64,000 nucleotides of DNA from Bryum argenteum (Eukaryota; Streptophyta; Bryopsida; Bryales; Bryaceae), in assembly GCA_037043015.1 (NCBI GenBank), contig CM073330.1, positions 12,480,512 through 12,544,511 on the forward strand, in the 5' to 3' direction. A model generated the notes under the pieces. That model saw nothing but the letters and a program-made list of their open reading frames with translations. It had not been told where the DNA came from and made no database searches. The first letter of the stretch is position 1; every line of letters begins with the position of its first letter. A program made the position numbers and the translations under genes. Shown here in pieces: positions 55,201 through 63,360 of this stretch.

Positions 55201-55692
55201 TTTGTCCAATCCAGCTCATATGCGCTTGCAAATAAAACCATCCTGTTATTTGTACTCGACTCAGAATGGCACATGCAACCCAAGCAAACGGAGGAAACAG
55301 ATTGGAATGGAAAATTTGATGTGCTGGCTGCAGTTGGAGCAGTAAACCATAAACTCACCTGCTTGTATAGAAGGGTGGTGGAGTACTGCCCTAGATCTTT
55401 TGGCTGATCTTGGAGTTTGTGCAATCACGGCCGGTGTACATTTCCTGGTCGGTGATGGTGGCGTTACTAACGCCATGTCCTCTGTCTCACCACGAGACAT
55501 CCTTCGCGTAGTTGGAGGAGTGGCCGTTTCTGCTACAGCGGCCGTTTCCACTACTTTTCCAAGGTCCCTTGCATGACTCTTGGTACAGGAACCTGGCTGC
55601 TCCTCACCGAAATCTTCTTCATGTGCATGGCTACTCGTGTCTATCCCCACCGCATGATCCATGTCCTCAGACTCTGCACGCCAAATCAACAT
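43217..55692 (-). CDS. SUV39/SUVR-like SET-domain histone methyltransferase, split by a chromovirus
   Basis: Exons on the minus strand are 55692-55359, 55173-53726 continued as 44865-44596, 44450-44085, 44025-43447 and 43342-43217. All junctions fit (phases 1, 0, 0, 0) and sum to 1,041 codons including the stop. The N-terminal half is acidic and repetitive, with about a dozen 14-aa repeats ([14 protein letters not shown] type). Then come a pre-SET Cys cluster ending [23 protein letters not shown] motifs [30 protein letters not shown] and ELTW-DYGEEY, and post-[15 protein letters not shown] replaces the usual NHSC. No SRA domain is seen. The family methylates histone H3 lysine 9; that activity is inferred. 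The gene is interrupted after codon GCACGCTGG by the chromovirus, so this copy is dead as it stands. Confidence 0.75.
45225..45670. repeat. 19-bp tandem repeat (TACCGGTCGACCCGACCTT)n
   Basis: About two dozen imperfect units of 18-19 bp lie inside the solo LTR. The core includes ACCGGT and GTCGAC palindromes and CGACCCGACC. Confidence 0.85.
45700..45840. repeat. (AGATCC)n hexanucleotide microsatellite
   Basis: About twenty units of AGATCC with occasional AGATCT and GATCCC variants follow the 19-bp repeat within the solo LTR. Confidence 0.9.
46969..47763 (-). other. Chromovirus 3' untranslated region
   Basis: Between the chromodomain stop and the LTR there is no supported coding region. The last bases before the LTR, read on minus, are AGGTGGGGGTGAG, a good polypurine tract. 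Confidence 0.5.
47764..48485 (-). CDS. Chromovirus integrase C terminus and chromodomain
   Basis: The upper frame (48485-47991) has the GPF/Y-like segment [22 protein letters not shown]. The lower frame (48012-47764) encodes the chromodomain: [29 protein letters not shown], ending in a basic tail. Aromatic cage positions fit the pattern (Y in EYEVE, W in VKWRGY). Chromodomains of chromoviruses direct integration to H3K9-methylated chromatin. A short overlap with a frame change joins the two frames. Confidence 0.8.
48331..49281 (-). pseudogene. Chromovirus integrase zinc finger and core (frameshifted)
   Basis: Zinc finger parts lie in 49281-48973 ([12 protein letters not shown]) and 48985-48797 ([11 protein letters not shown]), in different frames. 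The core region is in 48705-48331 ([31 protein letters not shown]). The first catalytic Asp segment near 48840 is split by a frame change. This copy cannot make intact integrase. Confidence 0.75.
49305..50761 (-). pseudogene. Chromovirus reverse transcriptase and RNase H (frameshifted)
   Basis: RT motifs are [55 protein letters not shown] and the catalytic YIDDILVFS (50694-50002). A frame change near 50003 leads to the RT connection segment ([19 protein letters not shown], 50005-49742). Another near 49743 leads to RNase H ([34 protein letters not shown]). The domains are otherwise complete. Confidence 0.82.
50806..52155 (-). pseudogene. Chromovirus gag and protease (frameshifted)
   Basis: The gag frame begins at the ATG at 52155 ([14 protein letters not shown]). 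It has the capsid-like core ([25 protein letters not shown] region) and the zinc knuckle [14 protein letters not shown]. The protease starts with CLVDT, where a 1-base shift at about 51085 gives an early stop; its remainder is in 51033-50806 (DLILGDTFF). Confidence 0.78.
52413..52428 (-). promoter_or_regulatory. Chromovirus primer-binding site (tRNA-iMet type)
   Basis: On the minus strand TTGGTATCAGAGCAGG lies next to the 5' LTR. TGGTATCAGAGC is the common plant site complementary to the 3' end of initiator tRNA-Met. Confidence 0.85.
52430..53725 (-). repeat. 5' LTR of the chromovirus
   Basis: A 1,296-bp LTR without the solo-LTR insertion, showing the empty site (CCCCAAGGCCACC at about 52740). 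Differences from the other LTR that I noticed are two single-base length changes in C or G runs and one substitution (CTCTTAAG versus CTCTGAAG). Confidence 0.9.
54271..54740 (-). repeat. 42-bp coding repeats in the SET gene
   Basis: Consecutive 42-bp units encode 14-aa repeats. One type is [14 protein letters not shown] (about 54271-54490), the other is degenerate ([14 protein letters not shown] type) on to about 54800. The units carry GTAC words at a fixed place (GGGAGTACACTCTCC). The repeats keep the reading frame. Confidence 0.75.
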
Positions 55693-55867
55693 ACAAGCAG
55701 GGTTGTCTTGCTAGACACTGACGGACGTCAGACAGACACGACATGTCAGACAGACATTGAGCCTCAGAATGTCTAATAGAATCTACAGAATCTTTTTTTT
55801 ACCCTGGATTTACCCTGTCCACGTTGCATCCTACGTGGCTGCCACGTGGCATGTACAGCTCAGCAAT

Positions 55868-56210
55868 ACGGTTCGCGACCGCGCCACGTAGGACTGGACC
55901 GGCGGTCGTGTCATCTAGACCGGCGGTCGTGTCATCTAGACCGGCGGTCGCCTTGGCCAGACCGGCGGTCTACTTGGCTGGACCGGCGGTCGCCTTGGCT
56001 GGGCCGGCGGTCGCCTCAGCGACCGACGATCGCCCATGGTCGACCGACGATCGCCCATGGTTGACCGACGATCGCCCATGAGCGACCGACGATCGCCCAT
56101 GAGCGACCGACGATCGCCCATGGCGACCGGCGGTCTCGCTGGACCGGCGGTTTAGCTGGACCGGCGGTCGCCTATTCTGGCCCCTGGACCGGTGGTCGCC
56201 TAGGCTGGCC
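55868..56210. repeat. Word array F1: GACCGGCGGTCG and GACCGACGATCG
   Basis: About fifteen copies in 340 bp, as GACCG-n-CGGTC (5-bp inverted arms, one central base) or the variant GACCGACGATCGCC. Five consecutive GACGATCGCCCATG units form the centre. It lies downstream of the kinase gene and near the 5' end of the SET gene. Confidence 0.8.
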
Positions 56211-56612
56211 TTGCATTGGAGGCTTCCCCCAAGTATAATAAGTCAATTTTTTTATCGCACATTATCCAAAATTCTTCTTTCACGTTTTTAAACGTAGATG
56301 AAGCATTAAGAATTCAAGATGAAACAAATTACAACAACCCACAAACCCCTGCAGGAAAGGCTAACATCTACCATGAGGTTTGAAACTCATGTAACACAAA
56401 ATGTGGTGACATACATACGTGACTAGTGTAAAAAGGGAGCATAATTTTAAGAGTTGCAAAAATCTATTAGAATTGGAACAATATGTCAAAAAGTAGATTG
56501 TATATATTGCAAGTATGAAATGTGAATTACATGGCTACATGAGCACTCAATGACGTGAGATGGTCATCCAAAGGAGTCTATGAATTGCAAGATGATATAC
56601 TGATATTATAAA
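56211..56612. other. AT-rich 3' flank of the kinase gene
   Basis: No gene or repeat is supported. It is AT-rich and follows the kinase stop on the minus strand, so it probably holds its 3' untranslated region. Confidence 0.4.
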
Positions 56613-58159
56613 CTAATAACTGTCCTCTCTAAATACAAGCTCCGGTGGAAGCATATGATATGGTTTTGCCATCAAGCGGTTCACCACCTCCGAACAGGTC
56701 ATTCTCTCATTTAACTCATGCCTGGTCATTGAGAACACCTTCGTTAGGAATGAATCTCGCACCGTCGAATTCGGTAATAATTCTTCGTCGAATTCGTTAT
56801 ACACACCAATCAGCTGGATGAGCTTGCCAACCGCATACGAATCTGATGCTACCGTGGTTGGATGTCGAAGTTCCTGGACGTTCAAATTTGTATCTGAACC
56901 TTCAGGTCCATAAGTATAGAACAACTCGGGCGCCACCCACCATCGACGTGTCATATCTTCTTTCATTTTTTCCGTCTTCTGGTATCCGTAACGTGAAGGC
57001 TGTTGTTCTACTATACGAGATGCCATCCCCCAGTCACACACTCCAATACAAATCTTGGTTCCTCCCATACTTGGGAAGTGCAATAGTATGTTCGAGGGCG
57101 ATAGGTCGTTGTGAAGAACTCCCGTCTTATGCACGAGATTCATGATGTACACTAAACCCCAAGCTAACTTCATCCTGTGCTGACGGAAAAGGGTAATTCT
57201 GAAAGCCTCCTCTTTAGTGAGACTCGGAACTTCCTTCACTTTCGACCAAGAAGATGTTTGTCGCCGACCTTCTCATCCAACTTCAACATCTCGTGTAGTG
57301 ATCCCCATTCCACCAATACGAGTAAGCTTCAATGTCCTTGTATGCAACGCCCAAAACTTGATAATTCCCGGATGATTCAAAGGACATACAAGAGCTTCGC
57401 AGCAGCTCTCTATCCTCCTCTTCTGAAGATTCATATTCTTGGAAAGCTTTGCTGCAAACTCGACATGGTCTGGAACGTGGTCTACTCCAAGTATCTTCAC
57501 CTTCCGCACTAGTCCATGGCCTCCCTCCATATTGCGGCCTGATAGAGCTTCTATCGTAGCGTCTTGAGGAATCCACACCACCCCCGACCCTGTGTCTCGT
57601 TCAAATGTGGCGAGCAAAGCGGTTTTTTCCCATGACTTCCCTCGGGTTTTATTCTTGCTAAGCTTTCCGATTGTGTGTATCCACCAATCCATCTTGCGTT
57701 TGAATTGCTCTTCTTCTTGTGTTAGATGCCTCGTTCCAAATCGCTGCTTCCACAACTCCTTGACATTGAAGATGCATTGTTCAACTGTATTATCCATCCA
57801 CAAGTCGTACTGCGAATGATAATCCACATCTTGGTATTTCTCCGTTTCCTCCATGGCCTTCAAAATTACTGCCGTCAATTTCTTCTTCAGTCTGTCTTTG
57901 CCCGTGCTAACATTCCTGAGGTAGTTGTGCTCTAGGAATTGAGCCTCCGTTTCCTCATACCAATCCATGCATGCTTTTTCCGCAAACTTAGTATAATCTG
58001 TTGTTGGGAATCCGGTCCGTTCTTCTTTCGGTGTCTCCTCTTCCTCTTATGGCCTCCACTTCCACTAGGTTGTTCCCCTCCAACGCCTGGTGCAAATGTT
58101 TCGGGGGCATCCAGATCCCATGCTTTTTGTCCCTTCCCGTGCTTTTTGGATCTAATCAT
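56613..58159 (-). pseudogene. Divergent protein kinase with frameshifts
   Basis: The ATG at 58159 (MIRSKKHGKGQ) opens a basic N terminus. A frame change near 58000 leads to a helical region and the kinase N-lobe: glycine loop GGHGLVRKV, Lys motif FAAKLSK, and NHPGIIKFW after the C helix. A second shift near 57310 and a third near 57242 separate the hinge (EWGSLHEML) from the C-lobe. The C-lobe has HNDLSPSN (for HRDxxxxN), CDWG (for DFG), WWVAPE and DSYAVGKLI. The catalytic Asp, the Asn and the Lys are present. A kinase in a transposon-like unit is unusual. With three shifts this copy is probably inactive, though assembly error is possible. Confidence 0.6.
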
Positions 58160-58351
58160 CGTCGAAAATCTTGAAAAAACCGCCAAAAAATCTCCCCCCT
58201 GCTATCTATGTGCACCAAACCCCAAAAACTCCTCAGACGACCCGGCAAAGGCGCATCATAAAGACGAGCAAGGACACAGGGGCGGAAGAGAATTCGGTAG
58301 CGGTTTTTGGGGAAAAGTAATAACAAACCCCGCGTTGGGGTTTATATATCC

Positions 58352-58680
58352 TTGAGACCGGCGGTCGCCCTACGATCGCCACCGCGGTCGCCCTACGATC
58401 GCCCACGGCGGTCGCCCCAGTCTCATTGCCGCGACAATGACCGGCGGTCGCCCTACGCCCCGCAGATCGCGATACTGGGACGGGCGGTCGCCTCGCGTCC
58501 CATTGCCGCTAATAAACGACCGGCGGTCGCCGCTCGCCCTACGCCCATTGCCGCGAACAGGTGGACCGGCGGTCGCCCTACGCCCCATTGCCGCGATTAG
58601 CCGCACCGGCGTCGCGCTCACACCGACCGGCGGCCGCCACGCAACGCGATACTTATCCGGACCGGCGGTCGCCTTTGATT
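58352..58680. repeat. Word array F2 between divergent kinase and RING genes
   Basis: About ten GACCGGCGGTCGCC words or variants (some with CCCTACGATCGCC) lie between the two divergent start regions (58159 on minus, 58831 on plus). The position fits a shared promoter or control region. Confidence 0.75.
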
Positions 58681-58830
58681 TCTGGTCGCTATCGCGTATA
58701 TATTCCCCCATAGTACCTAAACTTGTTATTTGGGTTTACTGGCCTAGCGCGTTGTCTTACATCCATTGAATTGGCTGCATGCTCGTGCGGGGTAGGTAAT
58801 AACTATTTGCCATTTTTGGCTATTTCATCC

Positions 58831-61164
58831 ATGGCTACTCTCGGCCAACTTCGGAAGGAAGAGAACGACAAGAAGAGGAAGAGGAAGGGCGCTCCACAAC
58901 GGAAAAGATTACACGTGCTTCTAAATCCAAATAAGCTTGCCTTCAGAGGTTGGGAAGATGAACCAGATATGTGGACGATGGCCACTTGCGAATCGTTTAT
59001 TGAATGGTGTCACATTGACAAGAAATTCCCTCTCTCTCGTCACTATTTTCACCGGCGCACGAACAAGGCAAATCTTAAGTTTTGCGAATGCCCAAACTTC
59101 AAGCAACGATGCATTGAGGTTTACCAAGTCCTGTATGGCATGCCATGTGTGGAGCGCAACGAGGTTCCATTGTTTCTTGCTCGTGGAGTATACGCCGAGG
59201 TTGCTCTTGGTAAACGAGTGGATTGGACAACTATCAAAGAGGGGAAGCATGTAACACGACCTTCAACGAGTGACATTCCGATAGGCATTCTAAGATTTCC
59301 TGACGCTCCTAATGGTGGCATGGCGGTGATGAGGTCTATTAGCAAGGCTATGGAAGAGGCAGCCCATCATAGTGCTACTTCGGAAGAGGACGATGACTCG
59401 GATGGTTCGCGGCCTCGTAAGGCGGTGCGTCAAGTTCGACAACCTCTTCCTCCCGCTAGCGTTGTGATTGATGCGGATCATCGTCGTAATTTACCTGGCC
59501 GCGTTCCTGAAATAGGTGGCTCTCGCCCTCCAATAGCAAGTAATCATCCACCCGTAGTGGAGCCCCATGGTACTTGCATCTTACCATTGGAAGAACTTGA
59601 CTCATCTTCTGATCTCAAAGCTCTTCTGAAGAGTAAAGACGACGTCATAGCAAGATTGGAAGCGGATCTCGAAAAAACACGAGCTATGTATGAGGAGAAG
59701 GTGAAAGAAGGGGAGCAGCTTTCCGTGGAATATGCACGCATGCGCGAGAAGATGCAAGAACTATCTCACGCACGTAACATTCGTGGAGACGTAGAGAAAT
59801 CTGACATGGCGAATGTTGATAGAGTTGTCTTCAACCTTACAGAGGACTTGGCATTTGGAGAAATGTCCCCGCAACGCCCTACATTGCATCGTCCTGTGAA
59901 AGCTCAGCCATGTGTTGTTAATATGTCGGGCCTCGAACGAGAAGAAGATGTACAATGTGATTCTCAAGATTCTTTATCTTTACCGCTGTTCCCCCCTATC
60001 CGTAATCCCCCTTTCATGCCGTCTGATGGATACAACTCCTTATTAAAGGAAAAGCTACAACTGCAAGCCCGTTTGGAGCAATTGTCTGCCACTTACTACC
60101 ATTGGAAGGTGGCATGTATACTTTCGGTGGATAGAGGGAAACAAGTTGCAGCGGAGCTCGAGAAGATCAATAAGAATTTTACTAGTGGAGCTGGTCGGCG
60201 AACGTTTGGTATGACCTCGTGGCCGAGTGTGGATACATTGTTTGATAATCTTCCTATGATGGACATCAAGATGCAAGATGACACTTCTACAGAGGTTGTA
60301 GATTGGAGCAAGGCCGGGTGGAATTTCAAACACCACATGTCGGCACATGTTAATGTAGAATCCAAGACATTATTGTGGCCCAACCCTCCGCAGTTTGTAT
60401 TGGATCACTCTACGTGTCCCATATGCCTAAATCCATTTGGACCCGAGGGTGGATGGGCTTTAGGCTCTTGTGTCCATATGTATCATCCGCAGTGTCTTTT
60501 AGTTCATTGTTTGACTCAAAGTCGTTGTGCTATATGCAAAGCGCCTTTTCACGAGCGGTTCTACGAGATGTTCAATCTAAGAACTTATATGCCGCCTTCT
60601 TGGGAACACAATGCTCAGACTACTGACGAGGTTCGATTCTGGGGTAAAGACCTTATTTGGAGTTGGCGTAGAGGTGAACATGATCTCGAGAAGAGTACTC
60701 CTAGCTCCCAATTGAATTGGGAGACTGACCCAAACGAGATTCTAAGAGTTGCTCCAATACTTGCCGGACACGGTCCACAACATGAGGGTAATCGGATGTT
60801 CTTCTTCCAATGCCTTGGAGGCTATTTTGATGTGAGCTCTAATACATTCAAGTGGGGGCCCCATCCAATGGGACATCGATGGAATCAATATGGGAAAAGA
60901 GTAACCGACGGTGAAGGTCGTGCCTCCATGGAAGATTTGGAAGAGTGTCAATATGCTGAGTCTACTTGGGGGCCACGATACCAGTCTCAAGCTCTAGACT
61001 ATTTACTGGATGTACATAGTCCCCTCACAAGAAGGACTTTGCAGGAGTTGAAAGACTCTAGAGTTTTAGATCTGATCTTAAATGCAGATGGTCCATTCAA
61101 TCGAACTCGTGCAAAGCGCAAACTTCTTGTTGGAGAATGCTCCAACCCTCAGCCTAGTGAATGA
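58831..61164 (+). CDS. 777-aa protein with a new N-terminal domain, coiled coil and RING-H2 finger
   Basis: The ATG at 58831 (MATLGQLRKEENDKKRKRKG) opens an intact frame of 777 codons. An N-terminal domain (about residues 30-135) has GWEDEPDMWTMATCESFIEWCHI, FPLSRHYFHRR, CECPNFKQRC and EVPLFLARGVYAEVALGK. It is repeated in the paralogue at 61731-62816. A disordered region with acidic and Arg patches follows. A coiled coil (KDDVIARLEADLEKTRAMYE) comes next. Near residues 525-585 there is a RING-H2 finger (CPICLNPF, SCVHMYHPQC, CAICKAPF). The C-terminal 200 residues are Trp/Tyr-rich and unknown to me. It may act as a DNA-binding or ubiquitin-ligase accessory protein of element F; no function is proven. 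Confidence 0.7.
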   Translation: MATLGQLRKEENDKKRKRKGAPQRKRLHVLLNPNKLAFRGWEDEPDMWTMATCESFIEWCHIDKKFPLSRHYFHRRTNKANLKFCECPNFKQRCIEVYQVLYGMPCVERNEVPLFLARGVYAEVALGKRVDWTTIKEGKHVTRPSTSDIPIGILRFPDAPNGGMAVMRSISKAMEEAAHHSATSEEDDDSDGSRPRKAVRQVRQPLPPASVVIDADHRRNLPGRVPEIGGSRPPIASNHPPVVEPHGTCILPLEELDSSSDLKALLKSKDDVIARLEADLEKTRAMYEEKVKEGEQLSVEYARMREKMQELSHARNIRGDVEKSDMANVDRVVFNLTEDLAFGEMSPQRPTLHRPVKAQPCVVNMSGLEREEDVQCDSQDSLSLPLFPPIRNPPFMPSDGYNSLLKEKLQLQARLEQLSATYYHWKVACILSVDRGKQVAAELEKINKNFTSGAGRRTFGMTSWPSVDTLFDNLPMMDIKMQDDTSTEVVDWSKAGWNFKHHMSAHVNVESKTLLWPNPPQFVLDHSTCPICLNPFGPEGGWALGSCVHMYHPQCLLVHCLTQSRCAICKAPFHERFYEMFNLRTYMPPSWEHNAQTTDEVRFWGKDLIWSWRRGEHDLEKSTPSSQLNWETDPNEILRVAPILAGHGPQHEGNRMFFFQCLGGYFDVSSNTFKWGPHPMGHRWNQYGKRVTDGEGRASMEDLEECQYAESTWGPRYQSQALDYLLDVHSPLTRRTLQELKDSRVLDLILNADGPFNRTRAKRKLLVGECSNPQPSE

Positions 61165-61730
61165 TAATTACGATATTGTGAATCCATACACTCGAGCATA
61201 GCGTATGGTTTTAGCTATATAGGACTATATTCCATTATAGTATTATCGAGTGGTAGCTTTTTGCGCAACAATGTATCTCATTTCCTATTGTACTACTTTT
61301 TGCATCGATTAAATCAATGGTATGTATTTGGTTCGCTCCTTTGCTTGTGGTCTATCGATTGTACTTTGTCAGCTTTTATTGTATCTTACATCTTCATAGT
61401 CCATATAACCCACCCAACCCCTTGTACCAATGCACAAACACGTACTTACGCATGATGAAAGGTAAAAACAAACTTCCATATATAAAAAGTATGCGAAAAA
61501 AGTACATAGAAGAAATTACGTACACTTTCCCTACACCTAAATAACGTAAATCAAATATCGTTCGGTGAATGTTGGGGTTGTAAGTCCATCGCCTCTACGT
61601 TAAGAATCTTCAACTTTTTCCTTGCCCTTTGAAAAAGTGATCGTTGCGGTTCCAAATCAACGCCGATTGCGTTTATGTTGATGTCATCTTTTGCGTTACT
61701 TTTACGATGAGCCCACTCGCCCATGCGTCC
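61165..61730. other. AT-rich spacer between convergent genes
   Basis: It contains no supported gene. It separates the stop of the RING gene (plus) from the stop of the paralogue (minus), so it should hold both 3' ends. Confidence 0.45.
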
Positions 61731-62894
61731 TCAAATCGAGCATTCTCCTCGCCTACACGTAGTTTTTTTTAAGAGTTTTACATTCTGGTCTTCACTCCAT
61801 TTCACCAGGCTCTTTAATTTGTCAACTTCCTCTGGAGTCTTGCCATACTTACCCGCTAATGCCAAATCCCGAATGCTTAGCATCTCTTTATCTACCTCTA
61901 GAGCAATAGATTCTTCAATATCCGTCAACTTATCCCTCCTCTCAGCTAGGACCTCCTCCAGGTAATTATGTTTAGCTGTCCAGAACTCTACGTAGTCTTC
62001 TACGGAAAGGCTGTTTGAATTTTTCTTCTCGAAAAACTTCTCCTTAGCCTCTTTTCGTAGCACAAGCATGGTCTCCATGTCAGCTATGCAGTCTAGAGCT
62101 TTTTCGAAAACCTCCCGACATTCTTCTTGTACATCGTATGGTGTAGAAAGGGCTCTTTCTTTGAGGGCTTCCAATTCCTTTCTATTCTGCAGTACTAAAT
62201 CCAATTCGATGCATGTGACTCTACCTAAATTGTGCACAAGGATCAAAGTATCCATGGCTTCGGATATTCTTCCACCCACTTTTCGGAGTGGATTTACCTC
62301 AAAGGATATTGCTTCAATCCAATGCAGTGGAGGACTAGTTGGTTCATCGAGCTCGTATTCGTGTGTGTGTTCATCCTCCGAGGATTCAGAAGAAGACCTT
62401 GCTGTGTAAAATTCCGCGTCGGCCTTAGGACTCATACGTACCGTTCCAATTCCATCTCCTTCAATAGTCTTTGATGTCTCTCCAACCTCTATTGGTTCGG
62501 TCTTCTCTTGTATATGCAAACGTGGATGCGTCCACCAATGCACCTCCTTCCCGAGAATCATTTCCGCATATGCCATTTGTGCCAAAAAGTAGGGAACCTC
62601 ATATTGAAAAATATGGTTGTTACCGTATATCATATGCCAAGCATAGATGCATCTCGCTTTGAATTCGTAATGATGGCACTCTCGGAGGTTAGCTTCATTC
62701 TTGTGCCGATGAATATTGTGCCAATGTAGAGGAAAGAGCTTGTTGATGTGGCACCACTCCACATATTTCTCACATATGGCAAAAGACCACGGCCCCGTCT
62801 CTTCTTCCCATCCCATCTCTAAACGCTACTATCTTTGGATTCTTCAAGATGTCCCCGCTTCTTCTTCGCAATCCGACCTCGGTCATGGCGCACC
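61731..62894 (-). pseudogene. Truncated paralogue of the 58831-61164 protein (N-terminal domain and coiled coil)
   Basis: The main frame (62816-61731, 361 codons) starts MGWEEETGPWSFAICEKYVEWCHI and aligns with the N-terminal domain of the RING protein: FPLHWHNIHRH, CHHYEFKARC, EVPYFLAQMAYAEMILGK. An acidic linker (SSSESSEDEH) and Glu/Lys-rich coiled-coil stretches follow, with no RING finger. Upstream, ILKNPKIVAFRDG (about 62850-62820) aligns with LLNPNKLAFRG but in another frame, so a shift near 62820 probably cut off the original start (near 62894). It could still give a protein if the ATG at 62816 is used. Confidence 0.6.
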
Positions 62895-63069
62895 ATGGAT
62901 GTGCCCGCTACAACGGGTAGTGCCTCCATAACAAAAAAATTCGTAGAAAAACGCAAAGTCCTCTACGAGCAAGCAAGCAAAGAACTCAAGTCGATACTAG
63001 TCAATGCGCGAAAAGGAGGAACTCGCAAAGTGTGAAAATGGATCGCCTGTCGCGTTCTTAAGCGAGTGC

Positions 63070-63360
63070 TAAGGCGACCGGCGGTCTCACGAAATGTGCA
63101 CCGCCGGCCGCCGGCGGCCCAAATATCGCCCTATCTGGACCGCCCGACGCCTCGGCGACCGACGATCGCCCATGAATCGGACCGGCGGTCGCCCTAGCGA
63201 CCGACGATCGCCTAAAGCCGACCGGGCGGTCGCCCTAGCGACCGACGATCGCTTATCACCGATCGGCGGTCGCCCTAGCGACCGACGATCGCCTAAAGCT
63301 GACCGCCGACGCCCTAGCGACCGACGATCGCCCATCACCGGATCGGCGGTCGCCCTATTT
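63070..63360. repeat. Word array F3: GACCGGCGGTCGCC and GACCGACGATCGCC
   Basis: About a dozen words lie upstream of the paralogue's start. GGCGGTCGCCCTAGCGACCG alternates with GACGATCGCC to give tandem units of about 40 bp. The array continues the pattern of F1 and F2. Confidence 0.8.

Larger units (their letters stand above)
11861..55692. mobile_element. Composite GTAC-word DNA element (E) with transposase and SET methyltransferase genes, split by nested insertions
   Basis: Three separated segments (about 11861-15653, 38706-44870 and 53726-55692) belong together. Removing LTR element H with one copy of its TSD joins 15653 to 38706 in frame. Removing the chromovirus with one TSD joins 53726 to 44865 (minus strand) in frame. 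The rebuilt unit is about 12 kb and holds, in order, a RING-like relic (+), a truncated SET-type gene (+), a DDE-like transposase (+) and a full SET gene (-). GTAC tetramers are strongly enriched in its noncoding parts. I did not find terminal inverted repeats, so the outer limits are those of the outermost genes. Whether all four genes move as one unit is inference. Confidence 0.55.

Noticed and set aside
55846..56121. Arg/Pro/Ser-rich open frames over the F1 array (and similar ones at 63087-63417)
   Set aside because: They translate the GACCGGCGGTCG word arrays in several frames and on both strands, so they reflect the repeat and not selection for protein.
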